From Pollenia angustigena (taxonomy: Eukaryota > Arthropoda > Insecta > Diptera > Polleniidae): a stretch of 64,000 bases of DNA. The position numbers and the translations under genes were made by a program. Positions 55,690 through 64,000 of the stretch are shown piece by piece. The DNA lies in assembly GCA_930367215.1 (NCBI GenBank), contig OV884059.1, positions 26,870,945 through 26,934,944 of the forward strand. The letters run 5' to 3'. Numbering within the stretch: the stretch's first letter is position 1; every line of letters starts with the position of its first letter. A model generated the notes under the pieces. It was not told the origin of the DNA and ran no database searches. It was given only the letters and a program-made list of their open reading frames with translations.

Positions 55690-57330
55690 ATTTAATTTAA
55701 GTCTATGGGCAAATTCCTTACAGACTATCTTAATGTATTAATTTATTAACATAATAATTTATTTATTTAAGCAAAGAAAGAAGGTTTAGAATAAACATTA
55801 TTGATTTAAATATAATATGATATTGCTTTTTATGATATTAATGTTCAGAGAATAGTCGATAAAGTTATACATTTCATTGAAACAGCTGCATAATTTTCTT
55901 ATTGGATCTGACATCGCAAAGTTTGTTCGGCATGTTCTGACATATAGAGGGTTGAAAAAACGAAGTGAACGTTGAGGAATATTAAAAGTTACGTTACTCA
56001 ATAAAAATTCGGAATGTGTACTACCATTTATAAGATTGACCATAAAAGATATATTTAGCATCATTCGCCGGCTTTTTAACGTTGGTATATTTATTTCAGC
56101 TAGTCTAGTTGAATATGAAGGTAATACCAGGCATCCTCTATATTTACTTCTTAAGCAAAAAATAAGAAATTGTTTTTGCACTGACTCGATACGATCACTA
56201 TGAATATTATAGAGCGGGTCCCAAATAATGCTGCCGTATTCCAAAATTGGTCTGACGAGCGAAGTATAAAGACTTTTTGTGGTTAAGGGATCGTTGAGTT
56301 CCTTTGCCCATCTTTTAATAAAAGCCAGAACACTGCGGGATTTATTAACAGTCATCGTTATATGTTGGATAAAGTTAAGTTTTTTGTCTAACAATATTCC
56401 CAAATCCATTATTTCACTAACATGTTGTAAAGTACAGCCACCAAGAACGTAGGAGTAATCACACTTTTTTACCCTGGAGAATTGCATATGCTTACATTTA
56501 TTTAAATTTAGTTCCATCAAGTTAAGTTTACACCAATTGTCAAAACTATCCAGGTCATTTTGTAGATGCTGTTGATCACAAGGATGTTTTACAGTCGAAA
56601 ATAATTTTACGTCGTCTGCATACATCAATACATTACAATGTTGAACTGCTTCAGGCAAATCATTAATAAAAAGAAGGAATAAAATTGGACCAATGTGGCT
56701 TCCCTGAGGTACTCCAGATTTTACATTGATTTTTTCCGAAATTGCCGTATTAAATTATAAAGATTGAGTTCTTTGACAAATATGATTTGATCCAGCTCAG
56801 GAAGTTATTATTGAAACCCATTACATCCAGTTTTCAACAATAGCGGATGATTAACTTTGTCGAAAGCCTTACTGAAATCAGTGTAAATAACGTCAGTGTG
56901 GTGTCCATTGGCAAAATCTCTATTAACTAACGTTGTTAAATGGATAATGTTAATTGGACATTATTAAATCCATTATCAACAATAGTGGTAAATTGTATGA
57001 GATTTGTCATTTGTCATGAGATTTGGATTGCTGGAAAGGAGATAGTAATGAAGATGCTTGATGAGAAAGACAATCAGTAATGCACTTTTCAAAAAGTTTA
57101 GGGATAATATTTAATTTTGCGATACCTCTATAATTTTCTACATTTGATTTATTTCCAAGCTTAAATAGTGAATAATATACGATTCTTTCCAAAATTCAGG
57201 CAAGTAGCTATATCTAATTGGTAAATTAAATATTATTGATCAAGGTGTGGCGAAAGCATTAGCACAGTAAGTTAAAATACAGCTTGAAACACCATCAGGT
57301 CCACTATTGTACGATGATTTTACGCTTTTT
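55690..57330 (-). pseudogene. non-LTR retrotransposon copy 3, reverse transcriptase and C-terminus
   Basis: The longest open part, 56658-55798, runs from the catalytic YADD box (LMYADDVKLF) through LMELNLNKCKHM and TSLVRPILEYGSIIWDP to SVQKQFLIFCLRSKY and a long C-terminal domain. Upstream, out of frame, are GVPQGSHIGP (about 56700), a motif A region and NKSNVENYRGI...KLFEKCITD (57192-57007). It is in the same orientation as copies 1 and 2. It is recognisably the same family as copy 1, but no sequence identity was measured. Confidence 0.85.
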
Positions 57331-58540
57331 AAACTGGTTACTATTTAGGAGGGTTTAATTAGACAAAATTTAGCTTACAAAATATATATATATTAGCGCA
57401 ATCTACAATCTTGTGCAAATGGTCTTGCATCGTAGCAATTGAAAAATAGTATAGTATATTTTTACTCTTCATCCAACAAAATAAACAGCATTGCATTTGC
57501 TACTCTTTTGCTAATATGCAACACTTAAAACCCATCGCTTATATTTACTCGACTTATGATCAAAAGTTAAGGCGGCTTAAATAACCGCTTGTTTCATCGT
57601 CGCCGCCGATGAAAGTGTATCGACTTGGCTTACTTTGCTGACAATAGCAAAACAAAAACTAAATAAAGTAAAAAAATAAAAAAATAAATTAATTACACGG
57701 GATAAACCCTATAAAAAGTGGATAGAAGATAATTTTCTTCAGTAATATAAATTTTATATTTATCAATTGAATTTTGTTTTTTTTTTTTATTTATTAATGT
57801 ATTAGTTATTAAAGGCATTCTCGTATTTTTAAGTAATCTTGTTAGTTTAAATTGTTATTGTTTTAGTGGAGTAATTTCCGTGTTAAATTCTTTGTACAGA
57901 AGATAAAAATGTAATGTAATGTTAAACTATTCGTACAGAATATTCTAGTTAAAAATCTTATATTAAAATATTTCTAAAATTACAATACAGCTTCAATATA
58001 AGTGAAGTTAAAAGGTAATTGAAAAAGCAGTAACGAAACAATATGTTTAAAACATAGATACACACCGTTTGGACAGCCAATGTTTCTAACTAGCTCTTGT
58101 TGTAATTTTTTCGGGGGTTCCAACCCCTCTCAGCAGCCACGTATTCGAACACTAAAAAAATTAAAACAAACAAAAAATGACAACTACACAACAATCTACC
58201 ACCACATAAAGATTTTGAGATCCCCATACCTTTTTCCCATGACCCAAATCCAACTTGACCTTTCTTTCCACTTACCAATCAATATTGTTTACTCGATTTT
58301 TGCTTAAATCTTTTTTAGATAAACACCTAAGAGTGTGAATTACTGGGTACAAAATAGCCAATCTTTTACAAAAATTTTTAACTGGGTAAACTACACAAGT
58401 GTGCATGTATAAAGCACATATTTCAACGAGCCAAGTTAGTGAATTTTTTTTAGGCCACAATTCTGTTCATTTTTACACATACTATACACCTGCAACGCTA
58501 TATGAGTTTTCAACAACAGTTTTCCAGCCCCGGCCACGGT
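57331..58540. other. no gene recognised
   Basis: AT-rich. A GC-richer patch near 57595-57630 (CGTCGCCGCCGATGAAAG) gives no extended frame. Other short frames have no domain. Confidence 0.4.
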
Positions 58541-58917
58541 CAAGAATGAAAGATTATCAATAACAATTTTAATTAATTTTTATGTTGTAAAATTCAAGGC
58601 GAATTCATCCCAGGCAATCTCGGTACTACAACAAGTACAACTCGTACAAAAACCACAAGCAATTTGTTTTTGTAAAATCATTGTACAATGTCAAAAACAG
58701 AAATAAAACAAAACAGAAACAAAGATAATAAAAGGGAATAAACAAAATTTTGACATTCAACAGTGATTTTAGCTAATATCAGCAGGGCTTTTAAGACCAC
58801 CTGTAATAAATTCACCTTGGTAAAATTCCTTTTTTCATATAAAAAAAAAACAAAATAATAATTTAATGAAAATTAAATTCGATGAACTTAAGCCTAATTA
58901 AAAATTTGGATTAAAAA
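58541..58917 (-). repeat. SINE-tail copy related to the 564-bp array, split by a MITE
   Basis: The plus strand TCAAGAATGAAAGATTATCA...TGTTGTAAAATTC and, after the MITE, AATTTAATGAAAATTAAATTC...CTTAAGCCTAATTAAAAAT match the inverse of the 564-bp unit downstream of its tRNA-like head. The head itself is missing. Confidence 0.6.
58595..58819. mobile_element. 225-bp MITE, TIR CAAGGCGAATT, perfect 8-bp duplication
   Basis: CAAGGCGAATT and, inverted, CAAGGTGAATT bound it. GTAAAATT flanks both sides exactly (58587-58594, 58820-58827). The 8-bp TSD fits hAT-type transposition. Confidence 0.8.
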
Positions 58918-61330
58918 CAGTTTTTAATTTCATTCAGACTTCAGCCAATGAAAAGTGCTTTACTTAAATATGTATGCAAAAATGTATTCCCGAGCTGTTA
59001 GTATTTGAGAAACTGTTTGTGATGTCAGTTTGCTTTAATTCTGACTTCTTTATTCTTATATTTTATTAAATAAACAATGAACTTAATTGCAATGAAAACA
59101 TTACTTACTTTTCAGATACGTACATACATACATATAAAATAATTTGATAACTTCAGAGAAAAAATTATAACAAAATAAAAATTATTTTAAGCACAAAATA
59201 AACTTACTTTTTTCTTTAGAGACATTTTTCAAAATTATTTAATAAAAATAGTGTTTCATTAGTTTATCTCTTTTTGTACACATATTTTACTTACCATATT
59301 TTTTTATTACCTCCTGTTCAAAGCACAAAATATTTGAATATACATAGGTATATATTGACAAAAGATAATAAACTGCAATATACTCGACTATATTTAAACT
59401 TACCACAAATTAAAATACTTACCACCACCTCATTAAATACAAAAAGAATAATCAAACACACTTTGTACTACCCATATCATATAACCACATCTTATTTAAA
59501 AAAGCAATCCGATACTAAAAAATAAAATTCAACCATTCTCTTTAATGTCTGCTATACAACTGAAATCCATTGCTACGTTTCCACTCATATTTATGCATTT
59601 TTGCAGGCCAACAAACAACAACTGATATTTACGGCGAATATAACGGCAAATGACGATTTGGCTTTGAGTTTTTGTTGTGTTGAGTGGTTCTAGTTGTGAA
59701 CGTGTACGTCACAGTGAGTGTAATGTCTGACGCTTCCGCAGCAGGCATACGAACAAATTTTGCCTTGATATCATGTTTTAACAATTACTACGATTCAGTT
59801 GAGATTTAAGGTTCCATCATAGACGTACGTATTAATTAATTCCTATTATTTTTTTTCTTTGCTTTTGTTAATTTTTTTCTAAAGTTTTATAAAACACACA
59901 AAGAGAGGATAAAATATTAAATAATTGCAACAAAAATTAAATGCCTAAAGAAAATGATTAATAAAAACTTTTAGTAAAATAAATTATTTTCCTGGTGGGT
60001 ATACATTTATTGCGTTGCAAAAATAAAGAAGTGAAAAGAATGTACATACTATATGTACCTACATAAATTTTTTTCCACCAAAGTGCCTTTAATTTTAAAT
60101 TGTTATATACATTCATAGTACATATTTTAATTTTGTTAAATATTTTTTAAATACATGTGTACATATAAAAAAAATGCAATTGTAAGGAAATATTCGGAGT
60201 ATTGTCTAAAACTGATGAAATTATAATGAAAGAAAAAGTTGGGTTATTTTGTTTGGATGTGTGAGTGTTTCTTTTTGTCATAAAAGTGATGTGATGATGG
60301 CGGTGATATTGTTGTTGTTTTAGGTCGGTCATGCAAACACATAGCAACTGTTTGTTTTTTACTTATGTATATGTACATATATAGAAGCCTCTGGATAACT
60401 GAATTCTGTTATACACACTATACTTTACTCGTTTTTATTGTTGTTGGTGCATTTTTTGTCAGTAGGTATACAATTATTTTTCAGTTCTTGCAATTTCATC
60501 ACACCCTGCTTTAACTGAATGCTGTCTGCGTTTTACATAATATTTAATAACTTTTTTTTAAGAATTAGGTATTACTGGACAAATGTAAATGTGAAAATTT
60601 ATTTTAAATAATGTAAATACCTAGTATTTACTTAAATATTGTTTTTTATAAAAGTGTTGCAAACACTACAAAAAATTCAACTAAGTGCAGTTGGTAAGTA
60701 TTCAAAAATTTGCTAAAAATATAATAAAGTTGTAGACGTAAAATTGCTTTGAATAGAACTAATTGAGAGTTTATTGATTTTGAAAAAATTTTTATAAACA
60801 TTTATCAATAACTATTTTAAAAACTAGATAAAAGACCAAACATTTTTTTTTAATGAGTACATTTTAAAAAAGTCTCTGTTAATAAAAAAAACTTTTCCAT
60901 TACGTAATAAAAAAAATATTACAAAATTCGAATAAGCAGCTCTCGTATCTTTGTCGTTATCTTTTAATGACAAAGAGGCCGTGTTTGTTTACCTTTTGTG
61001 CGTTTAACGTTTCACCCCGCATTGGCTAATGGCTTGGCGTCGTCTTATTTTACCGAGTTTCTGTTTTACGGTTTCCGGCAATCGTTTATAACCTTAATAT
61101 TTCAACGTGTTTTATCTGGAGGAGAATCAAAGAAAAAACTCAGAGTAACTGGTAGATTAAAAAAAAAATATGTTTTACTGGTGAATACCAATATACTCTG
61201 AAGCGGATTTTGGAAGCTCTTCGCCTTCCTATACGACGGTTTAGGTCGACCATGAGTCTGTGCTAAAATGTTGTGTTTCTAGGTGTTATATTCGGCTGTA
61301 TTCACCTACCACCCAGTAACACACATAATC
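58918..61330. other. no gene or repeat assigned
   Basis: AT-rich. Around 59600-59800 the sequence is less repetitive (GTGTACGTCACAGTGAGTG, GACGCTTCCGCAGCAGGCAT) and could be a regulatory or 5' UTR region of a gene outside the window, but no exon can be defended. A few CA/TA microsatellites are present. Confidence 0.35.
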
Positions 61331-62640
61331 ATACTGAGTTAGAAAAGAAGAAGAAGAACAACAAGGGATTTTATTGGTAAAAATTGGAGGCAGTCGTGCC
61401 TTTTTTACCTATATCTCAGCCATTTGTGGAGCGATTTGGCTGAATTTCAATGAACAGACGCCCAAAGAGAAAATTCAGAAGACTTTCTTACTTCAGGCCT
61501 TTTTTTAAGCCTGCTTAAAATATTTTTTAATTCAATTACCATTCTTGTCTAACTGGTAATGAAGGCCTCATAGAAGGCCTCGGCTCTTTCGCTTCTATGA
61601 GAAGGGAGTAGAGAAGGAGTAACATTTTTTGTATTGTTTTTTTTTTTTGGCAAAAGCAATATAATTATTTGTTTTTAATCCCGTTACCAATATTAAGGAC
61701 CTGCTAAAGAAGCGAGAGCGGAAGGCCTACACCGCAATGACAACGTGTGTAAAAAAGATATGAGTATGGAATGGAGCAAGCAGGCCTTGTACAACCAGAA
61801 GGCCTCCCTAATCCTTTTTCCGGCTTGGCGATCAGAAGGATATCGCTTAATCAACTTCGCTATTCATTACAAAGGAAACAAGAAGCTATATTCAGAAACA
61901 CCGAATCCTATATACCCGCCACCAAGGTGCGATATAAACAGAAAGCCATATAGATCCCGTTCTTAAGATATAAATAAACCAAAATTGTGCCACGGCCACT
62001 TTTGCCAACATTTTGTCAGTTGTTGTGTATTGATAACCAAGATGCTTATATCTTATTTGGAAACTTTGGTTCTTGCCGTTTTCCAGGTATACAGAACTAT
62101 ATGTTTTTGAATGGAAGGTGCATTGATAGCCCAGCTTTGTGTACCAAATTTGGATAATTTTTCTCTTACCGTTCTTTAGATATAAATTTATCTATTTTGT
62201 GCCACGCCCATATTTCCACTGCTGTCTACATCTTGTTGGATGTTGTCTATTAGTAATCAAAATGTTAGTACCTAGCCGTCCTCAAAATTCACAGATTTCT
62301 GCAATGTCTTCGTATGGAAGTGCCACACTCACTTCTCTAATCCCGCCCACATTTTTTCGTATATTGTGTATTAATAACCAAGATATTTGTACCTAATTTG
62401 GAAACTTGCCCTTGCCGTTCTACAGATATACTTAAAAAAATAAAAAAAAACAACATGAAGGGTTTTTATGAGTAAAAATTAGAGTGAGTCGTGGGTTTTT
62501 GCTCATATCTTAGCTATTTGGGGACCGATCAATAGCAAACAGTGCCGCACAATATGTGAAATAAATACATATCTGGGATCGTTAAAAAAACCATTTCATT
62601 GGACAAACGGACATTGTTAAATCAACTTCGCTCCTCATAA
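61331..62640 (+). repeat. DINE-1-like and CCCAGCGGTAA-family remnants
   Basis: ATCTCAGCCATTTGTGGAGC near 61411 and GGACAAACGGACATTGTTAA near 62602 are DINE-like blocks. Between them, about 61480-61810, lie 'GAAGGCCTC' and 'CAATGACAACGTGTGT' motifs of the 10635-11059 MITE family, which suggests an insertion. Boundaries were not resolved. Confidence 0.45.
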
Positions 62641-62651
62641 GTTCCTAGAAT

Positions 62652-63135
62652 TAGTGTCCGACCGATTAATTGGCTTCAATATTGACCAAAAATTGCTAAT
62701 CAGCCCATAATCGGTGTTTGACATTAATTTGGCCGATTTCTGCCGAAGGCCGGATTTTTTTACACCATTATATGCAAATGTTACAAAATCATGCACAAAC
62801 AATCAGCTAAACATTTTATTAAAAATTCGGTTGGGTTAAATTATATTGTTTCTAAAAAGGTTAAACAAGCAAGAAAAAAAGAAGAAAACAAATTAAAGTT
62901 TCTATATGGGAAATGCAAGACTTAATTCCTCACATTGCAGTGGAAGAAAATAATGAAAAAAGCTTGAAAATGAAAAATTTTTTTAAAATTAATAAGGGGT
63001 TCTGGTTAATGAATTAATTTATATTAAAAATTTTTTAGTTTTTTTTGTGAATTTGGATAAGTTAAGTTCGGCTTTTGCTTCAGATCAGCCGAATTAAGGC
63101 ATTTATGCCGAAAAAGTGGCTTAGGTCGGACACTA
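62652..63135. mobile_element. 484-bp MITE, TIR TAGTGTCCGACC, perfect 8-bp duplication
   Basis: TAGTGTCCGACC is exactly inverted as GGTCGGACACTA. CCTAGAAT flanks both sides exactly (62644-62651, 63136-63143). The interior has 'GGCCGATTTCTGCCGAAGGCCGG' motifs and no transposase. The 8-bp TSD fits hAT or P superfamilies. Confidence 0.85.
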
Positions 63136-63155
63136 CCTAGAATATATATTCGGGC

Positions 63156-63237
63156 ATGTTCTGACAATCGCAAAATGGTTTAAATTTACAATTCTGACTA
63201 AAAATTGCATAGTAGGCGTTCTGTAAATCGCATGAAG
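63156..63237. repeat. left end of the CATGTTCTGACAATCGCA MITE family
   Basis: Matches 23877-23955 through GGCGTTCTGTAAATCGCA; cut off at 63238 by the CAAGGCGAATT element. Confidence 0.65.
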
Positions 63238-63682
63238 CAAGGCGAATTTCTGTATACGGTGGTGGCGATACTACAGCAAGTAACAACATCAAAAACACAA
63301 CATTGTAGTTTATTTGTTGCTTTCGTTGGTCGATATGTCAAAAACACAAGTTACTTTTGACCAAAGCGAATTCAACAAGGTAAATTCAACTCTTCAGCCG
63401 TTCATTAGCTGTCTCCACGACAAATTAAAAAAAAAATGGGAAACGTCAAAATATAATTTTGTTTATGTTTTGCTCCAAAATAACCGAAAAATTTCTTAGA
63501 AAAGCTGCGAATAATTAAAGTGAATTTAATAATTTTTTTATAACCCAAACAAAATTTTTATTTTGTTTTTCAATCATTTTTTGCCTTGTCAGCATTTTTG
63601 ACAGCCGCCTATTAAATTGCAAAAAAATACATGGGGCTTTTTGTAGTTGTAGAGTTGCACTTACCTTTTTAAATTCGCCTTG
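63238..63682. mobile_element. 445-bp CAAGGCGAATT-family MITE
   Basis: CAAGGCGAATT is exactly inverted at 63672-63682, and the match extends outward by three bases (AAG/CTT). The interior includes GATATGTCAAAAACACAAG, also seen in 58595-58819. No clean TSD. Confidence 0.65.
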
Positions 63683-64000
63683 CTTTTGACATTCCTTTCT
63701 CTAATTTAGAAAAGAAAATTGCACAATTGTGCTTTTAACGCCACCTGAAAAATATATTCGCCTGGGCATAAAGTTTGCGAATTCAAATTGCAAAAGTATG
63801 CTCAAGGAAACTTGAATATTTTTAAACTACTATGACAGATTTAAAGCAAAACCCACGAGTTTCGAAAAGTGTTTTAAAGACTTAAACTTTTGCTTTGGTT
63901 TTATTTTGATTTAACTTTGTACTTTTGCAAGTGAAATCAAAGCAATAGTTCACAGTCTTTAAAAAACTGAAGACAGAAAATTGTTTACTGCTGCTTTGCA
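63683..64000. other. no gene recognised
   Basis: AT-rich sequence to the window edge, with some short 'GCGAATTCAAATTGCAAAAG' similarity to nearby MITEs. Confidence 0.35.

Noticed and set aside
59600..59800. Possible exon or promoter of a host gene
   Set aside because: Less repetitive sequence but no defensible frame or splice sites.

Overview
The window looks like AT-rich nuclear DNA of a higher fly (Brachycera, probably a calyptrate). This is inferred from a spinster-like transporter gene with short dipteran introns and GTAAG-type donors, from DINE-1/Helentron-like repeats, a Penelope-like element, and hobo/Hermes-like and Jockey/CR1-group elements. Only one host gene can be supported with confidence: a four-coding-exon major facilitator transporter at 16110-18042 (+), predicted at 526 residues. 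Almost everything else that can be explained is mobile DNA, much of it nested.

Layout. 1-6,795: small hairpin MITEs, two copies of a DINE-1-like repeat (one inside a larger inverted-repeat element), nested inverted-repeat elements, and an orphan hammerhead-like motif. 6,797-10,246: a nearly complete Penelope-like retroelement (reverse transcriptase plus GIY-YIG endonuclease) with two pseudo-LTRs, inactivated by one stop and two frameshifts. 10,281-15,830: hairpin and MITE elements and two DINE-like elements, one carrying a tandem array with a period near 152-157 bp. 16,110-18,042: the transporter gene. 18,543-29,350: a dense block of terminal-inverted-repeat transposons, several with clean target-site duplications (TSDs) and several inserted into one another. 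29,880-30,740 and 50,040-52,330: a fold-back-type repeat family with internal tandem units of about 162 bp. 31,492 to about 40,110: a dead minus-strand Gypsy-type LTR retrotransposon with a tRNA-Leu-like primer site and a SAP domain in Gag, interrupted by three different DNA transposons. 40,122-45,225: a 5.1-kb inverted-repeat element with a 4-bp TSD. 46,490-57,330: three decayed copies of a non-LTR retrotransposon, with a 564-bp tandem array holding a tRNA-derived SINE-like promoter between them. 57,331-64,000: AT-rich DNA with SINE, MITE and DINE-like remnants and no convincing gene.

No multi-gene pathway or defence-type system is visible. The interest lies in the mobile elements. The main points are hammerhead-like folds in Penelope pseudo-LTRs, palindromic MITEs whose arms match each other better than the two copies match, a TIR transposon with a small spliced unrecognised gene, two transposon families sharing an internal segment, and a short tandem array of tRNA-like promoters. 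Family assignments rest on motifs, termini and TSDs read by eye; no database search was possible.
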